Positions 24,839 through 35,114 of a stretch of 64,000 nucleotides of DNA are shown here, in pieces (position 1 is the first letter of the stretch; each line of letters starts with the position of its first letter). The stretch lies in assembly GCA_046483025.1 (NCBI GenBank), contig JAWODZ010000105.1, positions 1-64,000 on the forward strand. The letters run 5' to 3'. Origin of the DNA: CAYUAG01 sp046483025. Lineage in GTDB: Bacteria; Zhuqueibacterota; QNDG01; CAYUAG01. A program made the translations under genes and the position numbers. The notes below the pieces were generated by a model. The model did no database searches. It was not told the origin of the DNA and saw nothing but the letters and a program-made list of their open reading frames with translations.

Positions 24839-24857
24839 ATTTTTCAATTTGAAAAAT
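24839..24857. repeat. AT-rich 19-nt palindrome after thrC
   Basis: ATTTTTCAATTTGAAAAAT: two 9-nt arms around one T, then a run of T downstream (TTTTTTT near 24861). It lies between thrC and recN and could be a weak terminator for thrBC or an operator for recN. The stem has few G-C pairs. Confidence 0.35.
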
Positions 24858-24940
24858 CAATTTTTTTGTTTAATATATATCTGTGGTTTGTCAGTTATGA
24901 AATATATTGATTAGCTAATCTTAAAAAATACTTGTCAGGT

Positions 24941-26644
24941 ATGCTTAAAAATCTTTACGTTAAAAATTTTGCCCTCATTGATGAATTAAAAGTTAATTTT
25001 GAGAAAGGATTGAATATTCTTACCGGAGAGACCGGAGCGGGGAAATCCATTATCATCGGTGCATTAGGAGCATTGTTAGGTGATAAAGTTGATAAGGATT
25101 TTATCCGGCAGGGGAAAAGCAAAGCAGTAGTTGAAGGAAGTTTTCGAGTATCCGATCAATTAATAAACAGCATAAAAAATCTAAATGTTGATTTCAACGA
25201 TAATGAATTAATTCTCAGAAGAGAGATTAAGAAAGATACCCGGAGCAGAACCTTTGCCAATGATTCTCCCATAAGCATATCAGTATTACAGGAAATAGGT
25301 GATCTTCTGGTAGATTTGCATGGTCAGCATGCACATCAGTCTTTGTTGCATGTAAAAAAACATATTGATTTTCTTGATGATTATGGAGTAAGTGATAATT
25401 TAATCGATGCAGTGAATCAGTCTTACAATTCTCTTTCAAATTTTAAAAAACAATTAAAAGAACTGACTGAACAGGAGAGGCAGTTAAAAGAAAGAAAAGA
25501 GCTGTTGGAATTTCAGGTCAAAGAGATAGAAGGGGTGGGGCCGCAGTTGGGGGAAGAGGAAGAACTGGAAAAACAGGAGAATATTTTAAAAAACAGTGAA
25601 AAGATCCATGAATTATCCAATCAGTTAAGTGAAGTACTGTATGAAGGTGATAATTCCGTTTATGAGAAAATTGCAGAAGCAGAGAGCCAGCTTTCCTCTC
25701 TTTCCAGCATCGGATCGGATTTTAATAAATGGGCTGAAAGCTGCAACACAGCCGGTGTGTGTATTGAGGAGGTAGTTAAAAGTCTTCAGGAGTTTGCCGA
25801 AAAGATTGAATTTGATCCTCAGGTAATTGAGGAAATCAGAGAGAGATTAGGACAATTTGCTCTTTTAAAAAAGAAGTATGGAACAACAATCGATGAAGTA
25901 CTAAAATTTTGTAAAAAGGCTGAAAACGATCTAAAAAAGATTGATTCTATGGAAAGTGATATTGAACAGATTAATCAGGAAATCAAGAATGAAAAGACCA
26001 GACTTGCTGGTTTGGCTGCAGAACTGTCTGAGAACAGAAAAAGTTCTGCTAAAGAGCTGGAAGAAAAAACAGTTAAGATCTTCTCAGAACTGGGACTAAA
26101 AGGGGGAGTTTTTAAGATAGAAGTAATGCCACAGAAAGACCCGGAAGGAGATATTACGATAGATGATCAGAAGTATAAAGTTACTAACCGGGGAATAGAC
26201 AGGGTGGAATTTTTTATCTCACTTAATCCGGGAGAAAAACCAAAACCCCTGGCAAAAATTGCCTCCGGCGGCGAGATATCCAGAATTATGCTGGCTTTGA
26301 AAAATGTACTGGCTGAAACGGATAATATTCCGGTATTGATTTTTGATGAAATTGATTCCGGTATATCCGGGAGGGTTGCTGGAGCAGTGGGAAATAATTT
26401 AAAAGAGGTTGCCCGGAAACATCAGATTATCTGCATCACTCATCTTCCCCTGATTGCTTCTTATGGGCAGACACATTTCCGGGTTGAAAAAAGAGCAGAA
26501 AATAACAGAACGTCAACTCATATTTATAGTCTATCGGAAGAGGAACGGGTCCAAGAGCTGGCTAAGTTGATTGGCGGAGAGATGATCAATGAAACAACCC
26601 TTCAGAATGCACGGGACCTTTTAGGAGAAGCGGAGGATAGATGA
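24941..26644 (+). CDS. recN: DNA repair protein RecN
   Basis: An SMC-like ATPase of recombinational double-strand-break repair (567 residues from the ATG at 24941; the TTG at 24932 is the alternative and adds three residues). The N-terminus MLKNLYVKNFALIDELKVNF is the family hallmark, with Walker A GETGAGKS. A long coiled coil runs from about residue 150 to 365, followed by the ABC signature ASGGEISRIM and Walker B PVLIFDEIDSGISG, with ITHLPLIASYG after it. Neither start has a good ribosome site. It is probably a single-gene transcript. No LexA-type operator was recognised. Confidence 0.94.
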   Translation: MLKNLYVKNFALIDELKVNFEKGLNILTGETGAGKSIIIGALGALLGDKVDKDFIRQGKSKAVVEGSFRVSDQLINSIKNLNVDFNDNELILRREIKKDTRSRTFANDSPISISVLQEIGDLLVDLHGQHAHQSLLHVKKHIDFLDDYGVSDNLIDAVNQSYNSLSNFKKQLKELTEQERQLKERKELLEFQVKEIEGVGPQLGEEEELEKQENILKNSEKIHELSNQLSEVLYEGDNSVYEKIAEAESQLSSLSSIGSDFNKWAESCNTAGVCIEEVVKSLQEFAEKIEFDPQVIEEIRERLGQFALLKKKYGTTIDEVLKFCKKAENDLKKIDSMESDIEQINQEIKNEKTRLAGLAAELSENRKSSAKELEEKTVKIFSELGLKGGVFKIEVMPQKDPEGDITIDDQKYKVTNRGIDRVEFFISLNPGEKPKPLAKIASGGEISRIMLALKNVLAETDNIPVLIFDEIDSGISGRVAGAVGNNLKEVARKHQIICITHLPLIASYGQTHFRVEKRAENNRTSTHIYSLSEEERVQELAKLIGGEMINETTLQNARDLLGEAEDR

Positions 26645-26870
26645 TAGAACTTGAGAACTTTAGAACTTGAGAATGTAAGAAGGCAAGCGTGCTGAAGTCA
26701 GTAGTCAGTGATGTAAACTAAGATTGTTGAGGTGAGTGAAATGAAGAAACTGGGAAACGGAGTATAGGAGAATGACACAGGATGGTTATGTGTGATGCAG
26801 TCAGTGGTCTTTTGATGTGAGATAGTGAACAGAAGTCAGGAATCAGAAGATATAAGATAAAGGGGAGTGG

Positions 26871-28145
26871 ATGTTATTAATTGAAAAAATCGTTATAAAA
26901 GGGGGAAAGTCACTAAAAGGGACGGTAAAAAATAGCGGAGCAAAAAATGCAGTTTTACCAGTCATGGCATCGTCTCTGCTTGCGGATGGAGAATATAAGA
27001 TCACCAATGTCCCTGAACTCAGAGATGTACGGACCATGTCATTTCTCCTTAATAGCATAGGAAGTAAAGTAGAATTAAATAATAATTCTTTACATATAAA
27101 AACAGATGGATATAATAACCTGGAAGCTCCTTACGATCTGGTAAAAACCATGCGGGCTTCTATTTATGTTCTTGGTCCCATGATTTCCAGATTTGGTTAT
27201 GCCAAGGTTTCTTTGCCCGGCGGATGTGCCTGGGGCCCCAGACCGGTTGATCTTCATATTAAAGGATTAAAACAACTGGGTGCAGATATAAAGATTGATA
27301 AGGGATATATAATTGCCAGGGCAAAGAGGCTTAAGGGTACGCAGATATCCTTTGAAATTCCTTCAGTTGGGGCTACCGGTAATATCCTTATGGCAGCTGT
27401 ATTAGCCCGGGGAACCACAATTATTGAGAATGCAGCTGAAGAGCCTGAGATAACTTCTCTGATAAAGGGTCTGAAAAAGATGGGGGCCAGGATAAAAGGA
27501 CAAGGCACTGATCATCTAAAAGTAGAAGGTGTGGATTCCCTTGAACCGGCTGATTTCAGGATAATACCGGATAGAATCGAAGCCGGGACTTTTTTAATTG
27601 CCGGTCATATAACTGGTGGTGATATAAAAATCATCAATACAGAGCCAAAACATCTAACAGCCATACTGAATAAATTACAGGAGTCGGGAGCAAATATCAG
27701 TGAAGGAAAAGACTGGGTACATATTCGATCCAACGGAAAAATTAAACCAGTTGATATCTCAACCGCAGTATATCCCGGATTTCCGACTGATATGCAGGCT
27801 CAATGGATGGCATTGATGAGCCTGGCAAAGGGCACTTCCGTCATAACCGAGAATATATTTAAAGACAGATTTACCCATGTGGCGGAATTAAAACGTTTGG
27901 GTGCGGATATCGAGGTTACCGGTAATGTGGCGGTGGTGAAACCGGTGAAGTATTTAAGCGGAGCACCGGTGATGTCTACTGATCTCAGAGCGAGTGCTTC
28001 ACTTCTTTTATCCGGTCTGGTAGCTCGTGGAGTTACCGATGTCTCAAGAATTTATCATATTGACAGAGGATATGAAAATATCGAAAGAAAATTCAAAAAC
28101 CTGGGTGCAGAGATATGGAGGGAGAGGGAGAAACATGTTACTTAG
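26871..28145 (+). CDS. murA: UDP-N-acetylglucosamine 1-carboxyvinyltransferase MurA
   Basis: The first committed step of peptidoglycan synthesis: adds enolpyruvate to UDP-GlcNAc. 424 residues, normal length. The substrate-binding KNSGAKNAVLPVMA is near the start, and the loop PGGCAWGPRPVDLH keeps the reactive cysteine that fosfomycin attacks. FPTDMQAQWMAL and RIYHIDRGYENIE complete the fold signatures. The start has an AGGGGAG ribosome site just upstream. The 226 nt before it contain only low-complexity DNA. The gene appears to be a single-gene unit followed by dispersed repeats. Confidence 0.95.
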   Translation: MLLIEKIVIKGGKSLKGTVKNSGAKNAVLPVMASSLLADGEYKITNVPELRDVRTMSFLLNSIGSKVELNNNSLHIKTDGYNNLEAPYDLVKTMRASIYVLGPMISRFGYAKVSLPGGCAWGPRPVDLHIKGLKQLGADIKIDKGYIIARAKRLKGTQISFEIPSVGATGNILMAAVLARGTTIIENAAEEPEITSLIKGLKKMGARIKGQGTDHLKVEGVDSLEPADFRIIPDRIEAGTFLIAGHITGGDIKIINTEPKHLTAILNKLQESGANISEGKDWVHIRSNGKIKPVDISTAVYPGFPTDMQAQWMALMSLAKGTSVITENIFKDRFTHVAELKRLGADIEVTGNVAVVKPVKYLSGAPVMSTDLRASASLLLSGLVARGVTDVSRIYHIDRGYENIERKFKNLGAEIWREREKHVT

Positions 28146-28199
28146 ATTAAAGGAAAAAGGGTGTTCGGGTGTCGTCCTGAAAAAAGTTTACAGTTTTTT

Positions 28200-28485
28200 A
28201 GTCTAACCATTCTAAAATGTCTTTCTGAACGACCGAAGGGAGTGAAGATGTTATCCTGAGCGAGCAAAGCGAGCGAAGAATCTCACGCCACAAACTGAAA
28301 TTGTATGATAATTTTTTTGCTGATAAAGTACGATTCTTTGAAAAATTATTTTTTTTCCAGCAAAACTTGTTACTCTATTGTACTGTGATTGGTATGAGAT
28401 TCTTTGCTCCCTGCGGTCGCGCAGGATAACTTCTTCGTCACTTCGTTCCTCAGAATGACAGGATTGTTAACTATTATTTTGAGTT
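28200..28485. repeat. Two facing copies of a dispersed repeat
   Basis: In the gap 28146-28608, a block near 28220-28290 (GAACGACCGAAGGGAGTGAAG, then TCCTGAGCGAGC and GAAGAATCTCAC) is met by its approximate reverse complement near 28398-28462 (GAGATTCTTTGCTCC, CAGGATAACTTCTTC, CTCAGAATGACA). Together they would fold into one long stem. This repeat type occurs between genes of many unrelated bacteria, especially in metagenome-derived genomes. The block between the arms is AT-rich and without an open frame. Confidence 0.7.
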
Positions 28486-28608
28486 AAAAAATTGATGATG
28501 TAAAGGAGCTTTTAAAAAGTAAATAAAATCTGGAAACAAAAGTGAGAAAACTATTGTGTTATTTGTAAACCTATACCAGGACAAGACCAAGGAAAAAGTA
28601 TAAAACCT

Positions 28609-31600
28609 ATGACTGAGTTTGTACATTTACATAATCATACCAGCTTCAGCCTTTTAGACGGAGCCTGCAGAATCCCGGAAATGATAAAGAAAGCCAAAAA
28701 GGATAAAATGAAGGCTTTTTCTATTACTGACCATGGTAATATGTTTGGGGCTGTATCGTTTTACAATCTTATGAAGGATTCTGGGTTAAAACCAATAATT
28801 GGGTTGGAAGCTTATATAGCTCCTCAATCGAGATTGGACAGATCCAGCAGAGGGTTAAATGATGTTACTTCCTATCATCTTATACTCCTGGCAAAAAATA
28901 ACAAGGGGTATAAAAATTTATTGAAATTAACCTCTATTGGATATCTGGAAGGTTTTTACTATAAACCAAGGATAGACAAACAAGTGCTTGAAAAGTATTC
29001 TGAGGGATTAATTGTGATGTCTTCCTGTATTAAAGGTGAGATTCCTTATAAAATAATCAAGGGTGATTATAACGGTGCTTTAAAAGCAGCCGGATATTAT
29101 AAAGATCTATTTGGAGAAGATTTTTATCTTGAGCTACAAAACCATGGCCTCAATGAAGAGCAAATAGCAATCAAGGGTCTGTTAACTCTTTCTAAAGAAT
29201 TGGATATTCCCATAGTAGCAACAAATGATACCCACTATCTACAGAAGGAAGATGCTGAGGCTCATGATGTTCTTTTATGTATTCAAACTAATCAAGACCG
29301 GGATGATAAATCCAGGTTAAAGTTCAGCTCAGATCAATTGTATTTTAAGTCACCTGCAGAGATGGCAGAGGTATTTAGAGATTTACCTGAGGCTTTGAAA
29401 AATACTTTGGAAGTTTCAGAAAAATGTAATGTCAACCTGGATGTTGATACCCCTTATATGCCAAAATTTACTATACCTGAACAGGAGGAAGCATCAAATC
29501 TTGAAGAATATCTTAAAAAGAAAAGCTGGGAAGGATTACAGGAAAGATATCCGGAGGTTACTCCTGAGTTAAAAGAGCGCTTGGAACATGAATTAACTAT
29601 TATTAATGATATGGGGTATGCTGGTTATTTTCTTATAGTTAAAGATTTTATTGATACAGCCAAAAAACATTTAATACCAGTTGGTCCGGGAAGAGGTTCA
29701 GCAGCCGGTAGTCTGGTGTCTTATACCTTGGGAATTACTGATGTAGATCCCATGAGATTCGGTTTACTTTTTGAACGATTCCTTAATCCTGAACGAGTGA
29801 ACATGCCTGATATTGATATTGATTTTTGTTACGAAAAACGTGATCAGGTGATTGATTATGTAAAACAGAAGTATGGAAAAGATAATGTAACTCAGATTAT
29901 CACTTTTGGAAGGATGAATGCTCGGGCAGTTATCAGAGATGTTGGCAGAGTGTTAAAAATTCCCTATGGTGAGGTAGATAGAATTGCAAAGCTCATACCC
30001 GTTAATACTGATCTTAAAACTACTCTGGAAAATGTACCTGATTTTAAAAATATATATGATAAGGATGAAATTCACAGAGAGCTGATTGACATTTCATTAG
30101 TATTGGAAGGATTAGCAAGACATGCGTCCACTCATGCGGCAGGTGTGGTAATAGCACCAGATAAACTTATGGAATTTGTCCCTTTATATAAACCACCCAA
30201 AGGAGAAGTAACCACTCAGTATGCCATGAAATCTCTGGAAAAAGTCGGTCTCTTAAAAATGGATTTTTTGGGACTGAGGACACTGACAGTTATAGAACAT
30301 ACTTTGAAGGCAATTAATAACAAACAACATAATATTGATTTTTCCTCTATCTCATTTGATGATGAAGACACTTATAAAATTTTTTCCCGGGGGGAAACCA
30401 TAGGTGTTTTTCAGTTTGAAAGCAGCGGAATGCGTGAGTATCTGAAAAAACTTCAGCCTGAGAGTATTGAAGATCTAATTGCCATGAATGCTCTTTATCG
30501 TCCCGGCCCCATGGAATGGATAGATGATTTTATTGCAAGAAGTAAAGGGAAAAAGAAAGTTGAGTATCTTCATCCTGATCTGGAAGAAATACTCGATGAA
30601 ACCCACGGTATAATTGTTTATCAGGAACAGGTAATGCAAATAGCCAGTAAACTGGCAAATTTCAATTTAGGGAAAGCTGATGTCCTCAGAAGAGCAATGG
30701 GTAAGAAGAGTAAAAAATTAATGAGAGAACAGGGAAATGCTTTTCTGGAAGGAGCTAAGCAAAATAATATAAAAGAGGAAAAAGCAAAGAGAATATTTGA
30801 TCTCATAAAAAAGTTCGCCGGGTATGGTTTCAATAAATCACATGCTACCTGCTATTCAGTAGTTGCCTACCAGACCGCTTATCTGAAAGCTCATTACCCC
30901 AGAGAATTCATGGCTGCCAATCTTACCAGTGAGATGGGTAATTCGGATCGAGTGGTTGTACTGATTAATGAGTGTAAACGAATGGGTATTGAGGTTCTAC
31001 CTCCTGATGTAAATGAAAGCATGGCTAACTTTATTGTCAGTGGTGAGAATATCAGATTTGGACTTGGAGCTGTGAAAAACGTGGGGTTAGCAGCTATAGA
31101 ATCTATAGTTGCAACCCGGGATAAAGAGGGAAAATTCAAAACAATATTTGATTTTTGTAGACGAGTAAATTTAAGACTAATTAATAAAAAAGTTCTCGAA
31201 AGCCTGATTCAGGTAGGAGCAATGGATTCAGTAGAAGGGAACAGAGCTCAGAAAATGGCAGTTGTGGGCAGAAGTTTGAGTATGGGGCAGGCTTTTCAGC
31301 AGGAAAATGCAGCATCACAGACAACAATTTTTGATAATGCAGATTTAAGCAGACAGGTTGCTATACAACTGCCCAGGGTAGAGGATTGGTCAGAATCAGT
31401 AAAACTTACTAAGGAAAAAGAGCTGTTAGGAATATATATATCCGGGCATCCGCTTTTAAAGTATGAAGATGAGGTTAACACATTTGCCAATCCTGAAATT
31501 GCTAAACTTTCAGAGATCAAGACAAACCGTAAAGTACGATTATGCGGGATCATTAATAATACAAGCCTGCGTTTTGATAGAAATAAAAATCAAATGGCAT

Positions 31601-32031
31601 TTTTCATGCTTGAGGATTTCACCGGTTCGGTTCGTATAATTGTTTTTTCAAAAGTATATGAGGAATATAAAAATATCATTCAGGACGAAAATATGGTTGT
31701 TGTACTTGGCAATACTGATGTTAGCGGTGAAGGAGGAAGTGTTTCTATTTTGGCTGATGAAATTATTCCTGTTGAATATGCCAGAGAACGGTTTGCCAGA
31801 CAGCTTTCTTTAGCCCTGACTCCCGGAAATATTGAGGAAGCAGAAGTCAAAGAAATTCTTAGTCTATTTGCCCGGTATCCCGGCAACTGTCCGGTATTTA
31901 TAAACATCAAGTCAGATAACGGCAGTGATTTTCTGCTTAAATCAAAGCGATACAAAATTAATCCCACTCCTGAAGTTTTAGAAGGATTGAGAGGTGTTTT
32001 AGGAAAAGAGAATGTATGGCTGGAGGGGTGA
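28609..32031 (+). CDS. dnaE: DNA polymerase III alpha subunit DnaE
   Basis: The replicative polymerase (1140 residues). The N-terminal PHP domain has its metal-site pattern intact (FVHLHNHTSFSLLDGACRI, TDHGNMFG). The C-family palm contains VGPGRGSAAGSLVSY and NMPDIDIDFCYEKR with the catalytic aspartates, then FLGLRTLTVIEHT and KKFAGYGFNKSHATCYS. Helix-hairpin-helix and OB-fold regions follow (VRLCGIINNTSLRFDRNKNQMAFFMLEDFTGSV). Its length matches bacterial DnaE1. The 3' end comes to within 70 nt of the next gene's likely start, and an in-frame alternative start of that gene would overlap dnaE. Confidence 0.96.
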   Translation: MTEFVHLHNHTSFSLLDGACRIPEMIKKAKKDKMKAFSITDHGNMFGAVSFYNLMKDSGLKPIIGLEAYIAPQSRLDRSSRGLNDVTSYHLILLAKNNKGYKNLLKLTSIGYLEGFYYKPRIDKQVLEKYSEGLIVMSSCIKGEIPYKIIKGDYNGALKAAGYYKDLFGEDFYLELQNHGLNEEQIAIKGLLTLSKELDIPIVATNDTHYLQKEDAEAHDVLLCIQTNQDRDDKSRLKFSSDQLYFKSPAEMAEVFRDLPEALKNTLEVSEKCNVNLDVDTPYMPKFTIPEQEEASNLEEYLKKKSWEGLQERYPEVTPELKERLEHELTIINDMGYAGYFLIVKDFIDTAKKHLIPVGPGRGSAAGSLVSYTLGITDVDPMRFGLLFERFLNPERVNMPDIDIDFCYEKRDQVIDYVKQKYGKDNVTQIITFGRMNARAVIRDVGRVLKIPYGEVDRIAKLIPVNTDLKTTLENVPDFKNIYDKDEIHRELIDISLVLEGLARHASTHAAGVVIAPDKLMEFVPLYKPPKGEVTTQYAMKSLEKVGLLKMDFLGLRTLTVIEHTLKAINNKQHNIDFSSISFDDEDTYKIFSRGETIGVFQFESSGMREYLKKLQPESIEDLIAMNALYRPGPMEWIDDFIARSKGKKKVEYLHPDLEEILDETHGIIVYQEQVMQIASKLANFNLGKADVLRRAMGKKSKKLMREQGNAFLEGAKQNNIKEEKAKRIFDLIKKFAGYGFNKSHATCYSVVAYQTAYLKAHYPREFMAANLTSEMGNSDRVVVLINECKRMGIEVLPPDVNESMANFIVSGENIRFGLGAVKNVGLAAIESIVATRDKEGKFKTIFDFCRRVNLRLINKKVLESLIQVGAMDSVEGNRAQKMAVVGRSLSMGQAFQQENAASQTTIFDNADLSRQVAIQLPRVEDWSESVKLTKEKELLGIYISGHPLLKYEDEVNTFANPEIAKLSEIKTNRKVRLCGIINNTSLRFDRNKNQMAFFMLEDFTGSVRIIVFSKVYEEYKNIIQDENMVVVLGNTDVSGEGGSVSILADEIIPVEYARERFARQLSLALTPGNIEEAEVKEILSLFARYPGNCPVFINIKSDNGSDFLLKSKRYKINPTPEVLEGLRGVLGKENVWLEG

Positions 32032-32099
32032 TTCCTGTTTTATTGTCTTTATTTATAATTATTTTTAATATTTATTATTTTTATAGGTTTAACTTTGAA

Positions 32100-34994
32100 A
32101 TGAATTACAATTTCAAATTGCTATTTAAAATCATGTTTATTTGTCTTGGTACTCTGTTAGATGCATACGGACAGGAAAAAAATATTACATTTGAGAATCT
32201 TGGTATAAAAGATGGTCTGTCTCAGAGTTCGATATACTGTATTTTACAGGATTGTCGGGGATTTATATGGTTCGGGACTGAAGATGGATTAAATAAATAT
32301 GACGGATATACATTTTATATCTACAGAAATAATCCTCAGGATCCTTACAGTATCAGTTATAATTATATACGTGCTATCTGTGAAGATTGTGTGAATGATA
32401 AAAATATACTCTGGATTGGTACTTACGGGGGAGGGTTGAATAAATTTGATACTGAGATAGAAAAGTTTTTTAATTATAGAAATGATCCAAGAAATAATAA
32501 TACAATAAGTAATAATTTTATTAAAGCTCTTTGTAAGGATGAAGAGGGATTTATATGGATTGGTACAGAACAGGGGCTTAACAGATTTAACCCAAGAACT
32601 GAGAAATTCATCACCTTTTATAATAAACCGGATAAACCTCAAAGTTTGAGTGATGATAATATCAATGTTGTGTATGCAGATTCATTTGGTATACTTTGGG
32701 TAGGAACTCAAAGAGGGGGGTTGAACAAAATCAAATTTACCGGCAAAAATCAGGATTCTATTGATATTATACGTTATCAACATAATGAACAGGATAATTG
32801 GAGTATCAGCAGTAACTGTGTAACATCTATCTATGAAGATTATTCAGGTAGACTGTGGATCGGAACAGATAATGGTGCTTTACATCGTTTTGATCGTGAG
32901 CAACAGAAATTTGAAAGATATACTTATCATAAAGAAGGGTCAGCAAATACTGGTAATGATGACATTACAGCTGTTAGAGAGTATGATCAGGGAATGTTGT
33001 GGGTCGGGACTAAAGGTGATGGTATGTATATATTTAATCCTCATTCAGAAAAATTTATTTCTTATCATAATATTTATAATCCCAGAAGTTTGAGCAATGA
33101 TGAAATTTACTCTATATATCAAGACAGATCAAATATCCTCTGGATTGGAACAGATGTTGGATTAAATAAATATAACCAGGAACAAAAACAGTTTTTATCT
33201 TATCAGTTAAATTCTCATAGTGCAAACAGTCTGAATAATAATATTGTTTATTCTATTATAGAGGATCAGGCAGGTATAATCTGGATAGGGACCTATGGAG
33301 GTGGATTAAATAGATTTGATCCTGTAAAGAATCAATTTAGTTTTTTCAAACATGACCCTCAAGATTTTAAAAGTATCAGTAATAATCGAGTGAGAGCAGT
33401 GCATGAGGACAGGAGTGGAAGGTTATGGATAGGAACTTATGGCGGTGGATTGAACAGATTTGATCGTAAAAATAAAGATTTTTTTCATTATCAGCATAAC
33501 AGTTCTGAACAGAAAAGTATAAGCAGTAATTTTGTGAGAACAGTATGTGAAGATCAATATGGATTTCTCTGGATCGGAACTGAGAAAGGATTGAATCGAT
33601 TTAATCTCAATCAAACGGAATTTACTGTATTTAGAAATCAGGCTCAGGATACATCATCACTGAGCAGTGATTTTATCTATTCACTTTATGAGGACAGTTA
33701 TGGTACTCTCTGGATTGGCACTTTAAAGGGATTGAACAAATTCAACCATGAATCAAAAAATTTTACCCGATATCTGACTGATCCGGATAATCCTTCCAGC
33801 TTAAGCAACAATGAAGTACTGTGTATGTACGAAGACAGTGCGAGGCGTTTCTGGATAGGCACTCCGAGTGGGCTTAATCTGTTGGATCGGGAGAAAGAAA
33901 CATTCACTTATTATCTTATAAAAGATGGTCTTCCCAATAATTTGATTTACAGTATTCTGGAAGATTCACTGGGACGCTTATGGCTGAGCACCAATAAAGG
34001 ATTATCCTGTTTCGATCCAGAAACTGAAACCTTTAGAAATTATGACGTTGAGGATGGGTTACAGAGCAATGAATTCAATATAGGGGCAAGCTGTAGAACC
34101 AGAAATGGAGAAATGTATTTTGGAGGTATTAATGGATTCAACCGTTTTTTTCCTGATAAAATAAAAGATAATCCTTTTGTTCCTCCGGTTGTTTTTACAG
34201 ATTTTCTGATTAATAATAAATCAGTTCCTATCGGAGAAGAGGTTAGGGGAAGGATCATTCTTGATAAATCGATTACTGAAACCAGTAACATTAAGCTTTT
34301 ACATAAGGATAAAGTAATCTCATTTAAATTTGCAGCGCTTCATTATGCTGCTCCGGAAAAGAACTGTTATAAATATAAAATGGTTAATTTCGATGACAAC
34401 TGGAATGAAACAGGGACCCGGCGGTTTGTTACCTATACTAACCTTAAACCGGGGAAGTATATTTTCAGAGTCAAGGGTTCTAATGCTGATGGTGTCTGGA
34501 ATCCTGAAGAAGCGAGTGTGAAAATACAAATAATTCCACCGTTTTGGCAAACAAAAATATTTCAGATATTAATTTTGATTTTTATCGGAATGACAGTATT
34601 TGTTACATTCAGAATAAGGACTTATCAAATACGGAGGAAGAATATTCAGCTGGAGGAACAAGTCAAAAAAAGAACATGGGAACTAAAAAAAATAAATAAA
34701 GATTTAAAACAGGAAATCACGGAAAGAAAGAAAATACAGATTGAACGAGAAAAGCTTATACAGGAGCTCACCTCTGCACTTGATAATGTTAAAACCTTAA
34801 AAGGAATGTTACCTATATGTGCCAGATGTAAAAAAGTTAAGGATGATCAGGGCTACTGGCAGCAGGTTGATGAATATGTCAGAGATCATTCTGAAACTGA
34901 ATTCAGTCACGGTCTCTGTCCTGAGTGTATGAAAAAATTATATCCTGACTATGATGTTGATGATGATACAGATGATGAAGATGTTGAAAAATAA
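32100..34994 (+). CDS. Two-component-type propeller sensor without kinase domain, with zinc-ribbon-like tail
   Basis: A 964-residue membrane sensor. The start at 32100 (MNYNFKLLFKIMFICLGTLLDAYGQ) gives a signal peptide; a longer frame back to 32016 would overlap dnaE and lacks a signal. About a dozen Reg_prop repeats (variants of DRSGRLWIGTYGGGLNRFD) fill residues 30-690 and would form two seven-bladed propellers. A Y_Y_Y domain (NCYKYKMVNFDDNWNETG) follows, then one membrane helix at about 815-838 and a coiled coil to about 900. Where a histidine kinase is expected there is only a short tail with paired cysteines (CARCKK at 906, CPEC at 939), ending in an acidic stretch. Such tails occur on other bacterial signalling proteins. 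The ligand and the downstream partner are unknown. Confidence 0.85.
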   Translation: MNYNFKLLFKIMFICLGTLLDAYGQEKNITFENLGIKDGLSQSSIYCILQDCRGFIWFGTEDGLNKYDGYTFYIYRNNPQDPYSISYNYIRAICEDCVNDKNILWIGTYGGGLNKFDTEIEKFFNYRNDPRNNNTISNNFIKALCKDEEGFIWIGTEQGLNRFNPRTEKFITFYNKPDKPQSLSDDNINVVYADSFGILWVGTQRGGLNKIKFTGKNQDSIDIIRYQHNEQDNWSISSNCVTSIYEDYSGRLWIGTDNGALHRFDREQQKFERYTYHKEGSANTGNDDITAVREYDQGMLWVGTKGDGMYIFNPHSEKFISYHNIYNPRSLSNDEIYSIYQDRSNILWIGTDVGLNKYNQEQKQFLSYQLNSHSANSLNNNIVYSIIEDQAGIIWIGTYGGGLNRFDPVKNQFSFFKHDPQDFKSISNNRVRAVHEDRSGRLWIGTYGGGLNRFDRKNKDFFHYQHNSSEQKSISSNFVRTVCEDQYGFLWIGTEKGLNRFNLNQTEFTVFRNQAQDTSSLSSDFIYSLYEDSYGTLWIGTLKGLNKFNHESKNFTRYLTDPDNPSSLSNNEVLCMYEDSARRFWIGTPSGLNLLDREKETFTYYLIKDGLPNNLIYSILEDSLGRLWLSTNKGLSCFDPETETFRNYDVEDGLQSNEFNIGASCRTRNGEMYFGGINGFNRFFPDKIKDNPFVPPVVFTDFLINNKSVPIGEEVRGRIILDKSITETSNIKLLHKDKVISFKFAALHYAAPEKNCYKYKMVNFDDNWNETGTRRFVTYTNLKPGKYIFRVKGSNADGVWNPEEASVKIQIIPPFWQTKIFQILILIFIGMTVFVTFRIRTYQIRRKNIQLEEQVKKRTWELKKINKDLKQEITERKKIQIEREKLIQELTSALDNVKTLKGMLPICARCKKVKDDQGYWQQVDEYVRDHSETEFSHGLCPECMKKLYPDYDVDDDTDDEDVEK

Positions 34995-35049
34995 ATTTGT
35001 AGATAGATTTCTTTTAGAACTTATTTCCTGCAAAATACAATAAACCCCT

Positions 35050-35078
35050 TTGACATTTAAAGAAAATTTGTATAAATT
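35050..35078 (+). promoter_or_regulatory. Sigma70-type promoter of purSL-purQ
   Basis: TTGACA (35050-35055), 17 nt, TAAATT (35073-35078), about 35 nt before the GTG start of the fused purL gene. A TATAAA hexamer overlaps the -10 two bases earlier. Confidence 0.55.
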
Positions 35079-35114
35079 ATTTATCTAATATTTTTCAATT
35101 CGCAGGAGACATAA

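Noticed and set aside
28146..28608. A small RNA gene or riboswitch before dnaE
   Set aside because: The structure is explained by two facing copies of a dispersed repeat, and no known riboswitch core was recognised.
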